A stretch of 64,000 bases of DNA from UBA3910 sp002391465 (GTDB taxonomy: Bacteria; Bacillota; Limnochordia; Darwinibacteriales; Darwinibacteriaceae). How positions within the stretch are numbered: the stretch's first letter is position 1; every line of letters starts with the position of its first letter. Position numbers and translations under genes: made by a program. The notes under the pieces were generated by a model that saw only the letters and a list, made by a program, of their open reading frames with translations, had not been told where the DNA came from and made no database searches. The DNA is taken from contig JASGVS010000010.1 in the NCBI GenBank assembly GCA_030054835.1, positions 171,963 through 235,962 on the forward strand. Reading direction: 5' to 3'. Positions 55,701 through 62,725 of this stretch are shown in pieces.

Positions 55701-56089
55701 GGTATGCTTTGGGGTACATCGTATTTGTAGCGGATGTAGTCCCTTTCTGCATAGAGGATACCCGGCAGAGACTGGAGCTGGACTATGGACTGATCCACAC
55801 TCGTCTTCTCCGGCAGCTCTATAATGCCGAGTCTTAGGCCGCTGGGAAACGCTCTGGTGGGCTGAAAGGAAGCCACATTTAATACAGAGTATCCCAGCTG
55901 CTCCATGCTGGCTACCGCCTCTGCCGGTGTAACAACATCGGCAAAGCGCACTATTACCCGCTGGGGGTGATAGTAATCCTCTCCCCCCTGCCAGCCGCCT
56001 CGGGGTGCGGCATAGCCCGTCACCGCTACAAGGACGATAACGATTAGGGCTAAGGCGGTAATCGCTAACTTCTTTTGTCTCAATAACAT
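46793..56089 (-). CDS. giant surface subtilase with seven PKD domains and T9SS-like C-terminal sorting domain
   Basis: A 3098-residue exported protease. Signal peptide 1-27; propeptide-like region (about 40-120); S8 domain (about 140-490) with complete Asp187 (AVIDTG), His253 (HGTHVAGT), Asn341 (AAGN) and Ser422 (GTSMASPHVAG). Then PKD domains with W.FGD motifs near 530, 929, 1333, 1799, 2267, 2780 and 2864. Between them lie three copies of a module with GYLTFG (about 613-880, 1010-1233, 2380-2595) and two propeller-like copies (about 1443-1696, 1896-2156; both with NVGGDN and GGWNEDIIY). The last ~85 residues (APNPTSAAVTFYYDLPEDG, GKLVY, LANGIYLY) resemble type A T9SS or FlgD-Ig sorting domains. 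AAGGAGGG precedes the ATG. Confidence 0.9.
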   Translation of the reverse strand: MLLRQKKLAITALALIVIVLVAVTGYAAPRGGWQGGEDYYHPQRVIVRFADVVTPAEAVASMEQLGYSVLNVASFQPTRAFPSGLRLGIIELPEKTSVDQSIVQLQSLPGILYAERDYIRYKYDVPQSIPLFPNDTYFDRMWGLHNEGVTDIDPEMLGIPVDDADIDAPEAWAMHTGSGEVVVAVIDTGIYIDHPDLADHIWINEAEMGGTPGVDDDGNGYIDDFWGWNFHNGSNQVFDPTDRDRYGYLNDEHGTHVAGTIGALSDNGMGVAGINWDIQIIALKFIGGDGGYTSDAILALQYAAEKGAKVINCSWGGGGYNQSLRDTIEATGAVVVCAAGNTGDNTDIDPHYPASYDAPNIISVAAMMQNEEPVNYPGWWSTCWGPETVDLYAPGGYILSTIPPDPVPVEPTAVYAYFYGTSMASPHVAGSAALLHSLRPNLPLYRTAEMDPNELTIRDAILRSVDVKPIYQGTVSTGGRLNLANAMMQIVGPVITSINAEPSFGPPPLEVAFTAAATTAAGEIVDYWWDFGDGSDPVHEFETVHIYEELGDYNATFHVVDEEGVEATASITIRVFYPPEIEVDPTEIHTWLQWGETEDYTIEIQNVGLGELTYTAAVQLVGRMDTSGRVTPLGSGGPDEYGYFWWDSDEPGVALPEWEDISEIGTRLILGGDDSSVVDLPFEFPFYGDLKNSVRISSNGYLTFGDTGTTWSPHPIPDTREPNALIAPFWCDLEPQNDNGRVFYYGDGEKFVVQYQNVPRYSHGGAYTFQVILEPSGLITYRYEQMLGGWANDASVGIENADGTIGLQLAYKEDYVHDDMAVFFVPGWLILDKYGGVVAPQDSDLLTATFAAHNLSQGTWQATIKIMSNDPANPVVDVETFMFAKSIIPPTIRSISADPWAGSAPLTVNFSADVYDVDGEIVEVVWDFGDGSPLVRDTLAPIYTYTVEGEYTATLTITDDDGLTAEASVQIVVQDLPEVSVEPTSIRRALRAHREEWAVVTVTNVGEAALEMEIEAVTTGDFADAVQPLAAGGPDGFGYLWVDSNQPGGPTFEWVEISEIGTRLPLSGDDSLVMDLPFEFPFYGDLKTEIRICSDGYLTFGTRGNVWQNSFIPNAADPNDLLAVYWDDLNPPYAPATGGVFYYYDEANERFIVEWKELPRYYQNGSYTFQAMLYADGTIVYQYKDMEFTPGYINQGTIGIENADGSDGLEVLYNQAGYVHDGLAIQFNLFTWLTVEPSTLVLEPGESAAVNVRINLGEIGTGELEGAIVMNTNDIRTPRTIVPVQVEVLPNAAPVITACGVNPQTGPMSTVFSFVGAAHDPDGQIADKWWDFGDGSDPVHAFTAEHTYAREGEFVAVFTVVDNDGYQASAQVNVTVREPASAQWQPKQLDFALGQGQTAQDTIILSNVGTGTLLFGMGETASQVPLLERIVQPADVKDPNAKTAVGLYEANLNPERSAWLPDDVGSVLDSWYVSSPVNDVWGVGTILTSNELVLGDVVVDPTVDYVVTADGTYTGRSWVANFGGSWSGDMAFDGSHIWQVNVGGDNAIYKIDPATGTVVGSISGSPWTSISQRGLAYNANDDTFYIGGWNEDIIYKIKGESWDNPGQVIESWDMPVSIAGLAYHPKADVLVVTNNASPDMIYFVDATSHAVLAQFPHPAGGEYMGVGCEFDRDGNLWVSGWGEGRMYLLETGLGAIGSDWLSWEPMEGEIPAGGSELIKVTIDAAELGAGVYTGSVVLATNDFENPLIIIPVTATIAAGPEIIEVSAAPDFGEPPLEVAFLAEYIAGDAAIIASGWDFGDGSFSSEANTTHVYTAPGVYTATFSVEDANGSTAEMSVEIEVKWLPKATIEPSVIEVTLPITGKTTKTVVLGNEDGNAALDFEVKVSSGSAPLVVLPKRIGTVSDGLASNAQGLYAAVDPELVAQLKAAVEPNAVGDVLAAWEVPLEIDTPWGVGFDTEQIWISDPAMVNDHLITTSGSHTGTVFATPWAGAWPGDMAYDSNRNLMWQVNVGGDNGIYALDVETGQVVMSITTGPWTSVSQRGLAYDAATDTFFVGGWNEDIIYHIYGPSHSNPGAVIQAYSLPVGIAGLAWHPAGMLWVSSNAAPDMIYGLDLEALEIVYQFPHPAGMDYSGAGLTVHRDGNLWASSMKDFMMYLVSTEMPLAQGIEVNPNRGTIAAGETAELEISIDAAELGKPGEVVKQHLAIKTNDPYNAYLYVDLIVNIEPGPSITEITPESQIGEPPLNVTFAAAVEAGAAEITDFWWDFGDGSEQVHALEAEHTYVEVGEYTAVFTVVDANGVVVTAEVDVTVKWLPVLGIYPEAFEKTIQVGEVKQDYLTVSNMGAAPMDFLITVAPSFAESPEWLEYRDSEPVKGDYASEPKGYAGAGSGGPDQFGYIWMDSKDDFGPSFDWVEISEVGTKLYLSDESVVDVALPFAFPFYGEFKTKVGIGSNGYLTFGNWTGSVWTNTPIPEPSEPNDLLAVFWDDLDPSSNGDVYFYNDQEANRFIVEYKGVSKWLGSESYSFQVILYPDGTIVYQYLTMNGDLNSATVGIENARGTDGLQVVYNAPYIEDGLAIHFSPVGSLLNVNPAAGMLVEGGSQDVVVTFGSEQAAYGQYLLNLYVAANDPFRPFAQIPVALTVNAAPQVEITAPVGGAELNGLIEITWVTADPDHEAEELVIDLAWSRDGEEWHEIAAGLANTGSFEWNCNAVGEAGDTFRLKARVTDPAGAYHEFVTAEFTIINNAPTAKFSFTPSPATRWDAVKFVDESTDDGWIAVWAWDFGDGTVSSEQNPEHIFAELGEFEVKLVVTDNGGLTAETVRTVAVVNAPPIAKFSFSPAEPGVGETISFVNESRDDGEITACFWEFGDDTTSSEWSPQHSYSAPGVYTVKLTVIDENGTAAQTEQEIEVIYVNLPPTVEVIKPLAGDVLTGKEIVQWIAVDPDDEAESLKITLQYKGADSDEWQLIATNLANTGEYLWDSSQVPQGGRYQLQVTAADPDGATGSATSLEFVVAKLSRTVVAAPNPTSAAVTFYYDLPEDGTLYVYTVAGKLVYTAELAAALNAHDWNLEANGRPLANGIYLYFVVSGGERSELGRLVVNR

Positions 56090-56450
56090 AAACTACTTGC
56101 CCTCCTTTGAAAAAGACTGGCCATATACATACAACTCCTAGACGGATTTACAAATTCAGCGGATTGCCCGCTTTCTGCAAACCGCTGTCCTAAGTTTAAC
56201 CTCTATCCATTTACCACCCCCATCCGCGTGATCCTTAATTGGGACGCACAAATCCCAGATTTCAATGAAGATAAAGAAGGATATCCCGAGTACCCGCTTT
56301 ACAAACGGTTAGGCGGGTTGGCGTCCCAGTTAATTTCATACGGCTATCTGGGTTATACAAAAGAAATTGTGCCTGCCTTCCTTACTTGATAAATTTTACA
56401 TTTACGGGAAAAACTAACATTATGCCAATTTGGCCGAAGGGGTGGATAAA
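56090..56450. other. 361-bp divergent gap with a gene-remnant-like frame
   Basis: The gap between the giant subtilase and the large barrel gene. It should hold both promoters. A plus-strand frame is open from 56111 to 56389 without a usable start before GTG 56228 and no ribosome site; the last 53 codons have protein-like composition (GYPEYPLYKRLGG, YGYLGYTKEIV). I do not recognise it. A 13-base inverted repeat (56235-56247 and 56321-56333, one mismatch) encloses a second one (56292-56297, 56313-56318). Confidence 0.4.
56367..56395 (+). promoter_or_regulatory. weak candidate promoter for the large barrel gene
   Basis: TTGTGC (56367-56372), 17-base spacer, TAAATT (56390-56395), about 55 bp before the ATG. 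Four of six matches in each hexamer, so tentative. Confidence 0.3.
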
Positions 56451-59400
56451 ATGAAAGGACTACAAAAAGGGGTAGTAATGTTGTGGCTAACAGCCATTTT
56501 GCTCTGCCTCGCCTGGCTGGTGCCGGCTTGGGCGAAGGAAATGGATGAACCTGCCCTGCGCATTACTGGTAGTGCCGAATTCAGGCTGAAATACGCAAGG
56601 GGTGACACGGCTGCCCTTACAGGCACCGGCTACTCCCTCGGCAGCCCCGACCTGACGCAGCTTCTGACCCTCGATGTGGAAGGACAGATCGCACCCGGTT
56701 TTACGGCAGCCGTCAATTTGGACAACCGCAGGGATGGCAATTTGCAGATGGTGGAATTGAGGTTAGAGGGGGAAAAAGTCCGGGGGAAATATGGTGGGAT
56801 AGGTTACAAAGCGACCAACCCCTACCTCGCCTTCTCAGACCGGTTGCGGGGATTGACAATAAGCACCCTTTATCCCAAGGCGAACATCACCCTAGTTGCG
56901 GGACGCGTGCAAGGGGTAGCCGCCAAAAAGACGTTTAAGGGAAGCAGCGCCCAGGAGACGATTCGCTACGAACTGGATGCACCCTACGGCCCATCGCCCA
57001 CTTCCCAGGGGTTCACTGCCTCCCTCGACGGTATGGAGTATTACATCCTAACCGATACCTTTGACCCAGACTTCATGGCAGTATCGTTCCGGTATGAGGA
57101 TCAACCAACCCCTGAAGGTAGGACCCTATTGGAGACACTGGAACTTTGGAACCTGGACTATCTCCCTCTGGAAGCGGGGCAAACACTACCCCTCACAGCG
57201 GGACAATATGTGGGCGTTTCCTTGAGCGGGGAATTCTTGGCACTGAAAATGGGCAGCGGGGACCTAATCCGCAGCCAAATCCAAGCACTGATCCGAACTT
57301 ACAACCTAGAACATGGCCTAATTGGGGATGAACAAAAGAAATATCCTTTTGTTGTGGGCTCAGAGGCAGAAAAGGCCTTTCTCCAGGATTTGATTACAAG
57401 ACACGTCTCCATCACGGCCGGTGTGGAGGGAGAAACAGGTTACAGCGTCCTTGACGCCAAAGCAGACTCCTATCTACAAAGAAGGCTGTATCATCTGGGC
57501 CAAAGCAGAATCATACCAGGCTCGCTGGACATCAAGGTCCGTAAAGGATCTACCTTTGTACCGGTGGAGAACGAACTTTCCCTGCCCTTCCTGGTTGATT
57601 ATGACCAAGGCATTGTTGATTTTCAGTTCCCAGCCCATTTTTTCGACCTTTACAGCGGCATGGAGATAACCTATCAGCACGAACTCACCATGGGCAGCTT
57701 CAACCTGGGCATCGGCTTGGTGGAAGGGAGCGAGCGCGTCCTGCTCAACGATGTCCTTCTGGTTAAGGACAAAGACTACTCCCTCGACTATGAGCTTGGT
57801 ATTTTAACGCTCTGGTTTCCCCTCAATTCGGAAGATGTACTGGTTGTGGAATACGAGTATTTCCGCGGACCCTTTGGCCGCGCCGCCGATTACAAGACCA
57901 ACTTCTACAGCACCGAACTGGATTGGGCTGTAAACGATAATCTCCAGCTCAACCTAGGTTTCGCTGCCCAACTAGACCTGCCCCGCTCCGCTCAAACACC
58001 GGAATTGGTGGGCACCATGCCAAATCAACATCTAATGGCCGGCTTAGCGGGCACGTACAAACTGGGCGGACTGACCATATCGGGCGAACTTGGCCTCAGC
58101 CACAATCAATTTCCCAGGGATGATAACGCCAAAGGAAGGGCACCCAATCAAATCTCAGCCATAATGCAGGCCCAAGATGAACTGGGCAGAGAGTACGTGA
58201 TCCTTGCCCATAACGATGGCATCAGCGTTGGCTCCGAATCCTTCCAAAATTACCAGGTTGCCAGCGGACTTGCCCATAACTCCGTCCGGGCTTTGGCCAG
58301 TTCTGATAGCCTCTGGTTTTTTGCTACCGCCAACGGCCTCACCGTGCTCGCCGCCGAGTCAGGCCCAGGCCTGGGCAATCCCCTGGATTACGCCGGTAAT
58401 TGGACGCGTTTCTCCACTTCCTCCGGCCTGCCCAGCAGCGACCTTTCCGCTGTAGCGGTAACACCTTGGCAGGTGTGGGTTGGTACATCACAGGACGGCT
58501 TAGCTTCTGCCGAACTGTCCGCCCTGGACAATTGGACGCCCCACCTTGGCCAGCTTCCGTCCCAGGCGGTTTCTGCCCTGGCCTATGACCCCCGCGCCGA
58601 TCTGGTCTTAGTGGGCACAGATAGGGGCATTGCCGCGATCAGGGGTGAGATCTCAACAACCGAACTGGATGCTGTCCCCATCAGAGCTATCAGCTCATCC
58701 TTTTCGCTGCTCAACGGGCTAAACAGCTTTGCTGCCGGACCAGAGGGCGTTTACGTCCGACAAAAGGACGGTAGTTGGCAGTCCATTTCCGGCGCCCCGG
58801 CCGGTTGCCTGAGTGTGCTGCTGTGGGAAAACAGGCTGTGGGTGGGCACGGAAAAGGGCCTCTACAATTGGGATGGAAACGAGTGGACATTCATTGCAGA
58901 AACAAACGGATTTGCCATTACCGCCCTAGGCACCGCCCGTGGGTATAAATCCCCAGGCAGGCAAACTCTCTGGGCGGGTACAGCGGGAACCGTTGAGGAA
59001 GGCATAAACAAGATCGTATGTTTCGAGTTGGAAGACACCAAGACCGTTTTTCAACACGGGGGAAAAGACTTGGCCGTATCGCCCGATGATGCCCACCGCT
59101 ATGTGGATATACCGAAGGAAGGCCATACCGCCGTTGGCTATGCGGGCAGGCTCAATGCGCGCTATACTGGGGAAACTGTAGGCGTTTTCGGCAGCTATGA
59201 AAAAAATTCCCCTGACTTTATGCGTTTGGGCCGGGCTGAAAGACGGGAAGGGGAACTTTGGCGCCTGGGCACCCAGTGGACGCCCAGTTCCAAGCTGACT
59301 GTAACCGCCGAACATTCCCGTACTGCCAGCAGACCTATTTCTTCAGAGGATGAAACGGTAACCATCACCAACCGGTTGGGAAGCACCGTAATAATCGGTC

Positions 59401-60521
59401 CCCAAGTTGATGTTACCCTTGTCCAGACCCTGACGAAAAATGCACACGATGTGAGAAGGGGCAGGACCTTTTCCCTTGTGGGAAGCCAGCGCCTCTTAGA
59501 CGGTCGTTTAGATGTGAGCGCTGGTCTGGAGAGAAGCGAAGAAGCGAGCACAAATAGCCCACTTAATTCCTTTGTTCAAACCAGCCTGCGAGGCGATGCC
59601 AAGCTCACACTTGACGCCCTGTCCCTCACAGGCAGCTACCGGAAGCCGGTCAAGCTGGTTAACGAACGGCGTTCCGGTATTTCAGACACCCGCTTCACTG
59701 CCCAGTGGGCGAAACAGCTGGCTGGGCTCGATCTCCGGGCTTTATACAACAACATCTATCGCCACAACCTGGCGACTGACAAGACATCATCCAATCAAAA
59801 GGCTGAACTGAAGGCCGTCCTGCCCGCCATTAACGAGAATCGCCTTATACCCAACGCAGTGTTTGTCTGGGAACAGACGGTTCCCTTTACGGGCCAGGCA
59901 AAGACAACAGTGAGTGCCCAGGCCAACATCACCGGCAGTCTAGAACGGTTTCGCCTGAGCAGTGGCTTACTTGTGAAGCGCACAGTGTATCCCGAACTAA
60001 AGAAGGAGGTAACAGAAACCGAGCTTCACACAAGCGTTAACCCGATAACAGCCAGCAAGCTGCAGCCCCAGTTTGACTTACGCTGGAAACGATCAGTATC
60101 AGAACGGCCCGATTTAGGCTCTGTAAACACCCACTCTTTGACAAGCTCCATTCGACTGAGTTGGAATCCGTCCGAAAAAATGCGCGGCACCGCTTCAGCG
60201 GCCTATGCTTTGAACCTCACTTCAGCGGCAAAGGAAGTGAAAAAGCACACGGTGACGCTGCAGAACAGTCTGTTCTACAGATTAAGCGAGAAGAGCAGCG
60301 TTACAGGCACCGCATTGACCAGGCTGAACACAGAAACGGGGCGTTCAATCGCCCCGGAATACTCCCTAAAACTCCAACTCACAGCGGATTTCAGTTATCG
60401 TTTCAGTGAAACATGGTCCCTAACCACTTCCTTAGGTTGGCACAGGCAGGCTGCACTGAGCACACTGGAAAAGCCTGCCAGGGCCTTTACAATCAACGCC
60501 GCTTTGAAAGCTAGCTTCTGA
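56451..60521 (+). CDS. large outer-membrane beta-barrel protein with SprA-like modules and an internal propeller
   Basis: A 1356-residue exported protein. Signal peptide 1-27 (VVMLWLTAILLCLAWLVPAWA). The N-terminal part (about 30-200) has barrel-like strands. Two tandem modules (about 354-410 and 414-484) have the pattern PGS..V.., then DY..DY.LG.L.. as in VLLVKDKDYSLDYELG, reminiscent of repeats in the T9SS translocon SprA. Residues about 604-860 are a propeller (LWFFATANGLTVLA, QVWVGTSQDGLASAEL, RLWVGTEKGLYNWDG), like the sensor-type blades of PorZ. About 890-1356 is a long amphipathic strand series ending ALKASF with terminal Phe. ATG 56451 follows AAGGGG by 8 bases. Function unknown; transport or assembly role is inferred. 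Confidence 0.75.
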   Translation: MKGLQKGVVMLWLTAILLCLAWLVPAWAKEMDEPALRITGSAEFRLKYARGDTAALTGTGYSLGSPDLTQLLTLDVEGQIAPGFTAAVNLDNRRDGNLQMVELRLEGEKVRGKYGGIGYKATNPYLAFSDRLRGLTISTLYPKANITLVAGRVQGVAAKKTFKGSSAQETIRYELDAPYGPSPTSQGFTASLDGMEYYILTDTFDPDFMAVSFRYEDQPTPEGRTLLETLELWNLDYLPLEAGQTLPLTAGQYVGVSLSGEFLALKMGSGDLIRSQIQALIRTYNLEHGLIGDEQKKYPFVVGSEAEKAFLQDLITRHVSITAGVEGETGYSVLDAKADSYLQRRLYHLGQSRIIPGSLDIKVRKGSTFVPVENELSLPFLVDYDQGIVDFQFPAHFFDLYSGMEITYQHELTMGSFNLGIGLVEGSERVLLNDVLLVKDKDYSLDYELGILTLWFPLNSEDVLVVEYEYFRGPFGRAADYKTNFYSTELDWAVNDNLQLNLGFAAQLDLPRSAQTPELVGTMPNQHLMAGLAGTYKLGGLTISGELGLSHNQFPRDDNAKGRAPNQISAIMQAQDELGREYVILAHNDGISVGSESFQNYQVASGLAHNSVRALASSDSLWFFATANGLTVLAAESGPGLGNPLDYAGNWTRFSTSSGLPSSDLSAVAVTPWQVWVGTSQDGLASAELSALDNWTPHLGQLPSQAVSALAYDPRADLVLVGTDRGIAAIRGEISTTELDAVPIRAISSSFSLLNGLNSFAAGPEGVYVRQKDGSWQSISGAPAGCLSVLLWENRLWVGTEKGLYNWDGNEWTFIAETNGFAITALGTARGYKSPGRQTLWAGTAGTVEEGINKIVCFELEDTKTVFQHGGKDLAVSPDDAHRYVDIPKEGHTAVGYAGRLNARYTGETVGVFGSYEKNSPDFMRLGRAERREGELWRLGTQWTPSSKLTVTAEHSRTASRPISSEDETVTITNRLGSTVIIGPQVDVTLVQTLTKNAHDVRRGRTFSLVGSQRLLDGRLDVSAGLERSEEASTNSPLNSFVQTSLRGDAKLTLDALSLTGSYRKPVKLVNERRSGISDTRFTAQWAKQLAGLDLRALYNNIYRHNLATDKTSSNQKAELKAVLPAINENRLIPNAVFVWEQTVPFTGQAKTTVSAQANITGSLERFRLSSGLLVKRTVYPELKKEVTETELHTSVNPITASKLQPQFDLRWKRSVSERPDLGSVNTHSLTSSIRLSWNPSEKMRGTASAAYALNLTSAAKEVKKHTVTLQNSLFYRLSEKSSVTGTALTRLNTETGRSIAPEYSLKLQLTADFSYRFSETWSLTTSLGWHRQAALSTLEKPARAFTINAALKASF

Positions 60522-60539
60522 CAGTGGTTGCAGTACACA

Positions 60540-60567
60540 AAAAAACGGGTCGTTTGACCCGTTTTTT
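60540..60567. terminator. bidirectional terminator between converging genes
   Basis: AAAAAACGGGTC / GACCCGTTTTTT perfect 12-bp stem with a 4-base loop, 18 bp after the barrel gene stop and 7 bp after the ABC exporter stop. Works on both strands. Confidence 0.93.
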
Positions 60568-60574
60568 AGTTAAG

Positions 60575-62713
60575 TTATACAGCAAAATCCATCTCATCAA
60601 TGGCCCGCTGTGCCTCTACCAGACGGTAATAATAGCCTTTCAGGGCCATGAGCTCGTCATGGGTACCCACCTCCACCAGCTCCCCTTCGGATAGGACCGC
60701 TAAACGGTCTGCGTTCCGCAGGGTAGAGAGACGGTGGGCGATGATGATCATGGTCCTGTTCTCCGCCAGGCGGTAAATGGCCTGGTGAATCTGCTCTTCC
60801 GTCTCACTGTCCACAGACGAGGTGGCCTCGTCCAGGATCAGGATACGGGGATTGTGGAGGATGGAACGGGCGATAGCGATCCGCTGCCTCTCCCCACCCG
60901 ACAAGCGCTGGCCTCGCTCCCCTACCCTCGTATCGTAGCCGTCGGGGAATTTGACTATGAAATCGTGGGCGTTGGCAATCTTGGCAGCGGCAATCACATC
61001 CTCCGCCGTAGCATCGGCATTTGCGTAGGCGATGTTTTCCCAGATTGTACCGGCAAAGAGGAAAGACTCCTGCAGAACCACACCCACTTGACGGCGGAAG
61101 TCGCCTAAGGCCAGATCCCTAACGTTGATGCCGTCGATGTAAATATTGCCTTCATCCACATCGTAAAAGCGGTTGATCAAGTTGATCAAGGTCGATTTTC
61201 CTGCCCCCGAGTGGCCAACGATACCCAGTGTTTCCCCGGGTTTTATGTGCAGATTAACGTTTTTCAGGACCGGCTCATAGGGACGGTAGCCAAAGGTTAC
61301 GTTTTCTAGGCGGATTTCTCCCTTAAGCTCGGGGATGGGAACCGCCTCCGGTTTGTCTTGAATGGCCGGAACTGTGTCCACAATTTCAAACAGCCGCTCT
61401 GCTGACGTCATGGCCTGGTGAAACCAGCGAGGAATGAAGGACATGAACTGGAGGGGGCCGTAAATCAGTCCGGCGTAGGCCGAAAACTGAATGAGTTCTC
61501 CAATCTGGAACGTCTCGTTCAAAACCAAGGAGCCGCCGTAATACAGGATGAAGAAGTTGCCCAGACCCATAATGAAGCTGAGGGTCGGGTACAGGGTATT
61601 CCATGTTTTTTCGTTCCGAGCAGTAATATCCCTGTAATTACGGCTTTTCTCTGCAAAGCGGGCCGCTTCCCGTTTCTCGTTACCAAAGGCCTTCACTACC
61701 CGGATTCCGGTCAAAATGTCCTGCAGTGAAGAGTTAGCCTCATCCCACCAGCGCCACTGCTGGTGGTACATACGCCTAATCCTCCGTCTGGTTGCACTGG
61801 ACATCCAGACAATAAAGGGAGCTGGAACGAGAATTAGTAGGGCAAGCTGCCAGCTCTGCCAGAACAAAATGGTCGTGATTGCTACTAACAGCAGCGTTTG
61901 ACTAACCAAGTCGGGCATATGGTGCTGGAGAAAACCCTGTACATGCCCTGTGTCATGGTTGATCCTGTTCATCAAGTCGCCCACGCGGTGTTTGTCAATA
62001 AAACTCAGGGATAGGGCCTGGAGACGGCTAAACACCATGGAGCGTAGATCCTGGCCCAGACGGGCACCGACGGTAGTCATCATGCGTCCCCTTAAGATGG
62101 TCAACAGCGTTGACAACAACCTGGAAAGGGCAAAGCCGCCGATGAGGATAAAGAGCAGTTTCACACTGGGCTCTTCCACCTGCAGCACATCGTCCACCAG
62201 CATCCGCTGCAGTTGGGGCGGCACCAAGTTGATGGCTGTTAACGCGAAAAAGACGAGCATACTTATGGCAATCAAGCCCCCGTAGGGCTTGGCAACTTGA
62301 GCCAGACGTTTTAAGACTGCCATGGAATTAATGCAGTAGGGGCACACCCGGCTTCCCCGTACCAGGGGGCGACTGCAGGTGGGGCAGAAATCCTTTTCCA
62401 AAGGCTTAAACTCAAGCTTTTCCCCATCCTCCAGGTACTCGCTCAAGGCACTGGCCACCGTGCTGTACTCTGGCACATACTCCAAAGGATAGAAAACTAC
62501 GGTGCGGGGCTTTTCTCCATACCACACAACCAGGCGCCCCACGCCCACCAGCGTCTCGCTCTCCACCTTGGTGGCGCCCTCGAGCGAGATTTCTTCAACT
62601 TCAACGCCGTTTCGTTCCTGGATGACCAGTTTTTCCTTGGTCACCACCAGTTCCCAATCCGCCTCGTTCAAATCAAAGTCAAGCGGGGCGGGTATTTTGT
62701 ACTCGATTATCAT
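60575..62713 (-). CDS. ABC exporter half-transporter with N-terminal beta domain and zinc ribbon
   Basis: A 712-residue half-size exporter (type IV fold). Residues 1-105 are a small beta-rich domain, then a zinc ribbon with Cys110, Cys113, Cys124 and Cys127 (CPTC...CPYC), both unusual for exporters. The membrane domain (about 140-440) has six helices; the ATPase (about 480-700) has Walker A GHSGAGKST, signature RLSGGERQRIAIARS and Walker B ILILDEATSSVD. It follows a DUF1854 gene by 12 bp and a second exporter gene, so the two ATPases probably form a heterodimer. Such trios occur near cyanophycin genes in some bacteria, from memory; substrate here unknown. Confidence 0.9.
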   Translation of the reverse strand: MIIEYKIPAPLDFDLNEADWELVVTKEKLVIQERNGVEVEEISLEGATKVESETLVGVGRLVVWYGEKPRTVVFYPLEYVPEYSTVASALSEYLEDGEKLEFKPLEKDFCPTCSRPLVRGSRVCPYCINSMAVLKRLAQVAKPYGGLIAISMLVFFALTAINLVPPQLQRMLVDDVLQVEEPSVKLLFILIGGFALSRLLSTLLTILRGRMMTTVGARLGQDLRSMVFSRLQALSLSFIDKHRVGDLMNRINHDTGHVQGFLQHHMPDLVSQTLLLVAITTILFWQSWQLALLILVPAPFIVWMSSATRRRIRRMYHQQWRWWDEANSSLQDILTGIRVVKAFGNEKREAARFAEKSRNYRDITARNEKTWNTLYPTLSFIMGLGNFFILYYGGSLVLNETFQIGELIQFSAYAGLIYGPLQFMSFIPRWFHQAMTSAERLFEIVDTVPAIQDKPEAVPIPELKGEIRLENVTFGYRPYEPVLKNVNLHIKPGETLGIVGHSGAGKSTLINLINRFYDVDEGNIYIDGINVRDLALGDFRRQVGVVLQESFLFAGTIWENIAYANADATAEDVIAAAKIANAHDFIVKFPDGYDTRVGERGQRLSGGERQRIAIARSILHNPRILILDEATSSVDSETEEQIHQAIYRLAENRTMIIIAHRLSTLRNADRLAVLSEGELVEVGTHDELMALKGYYYRLVEAQRAIDEMDFAV

Positions 62714-62725
62714 TCGGTCTCTCTC

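Noticed and set aside
56451..60521. TonB-dependent receptor
   Set aside because: No plug domain or TonB box is seen after the signal peptide; the internal propeller and tandem DYxxDY modules do not fit that family.
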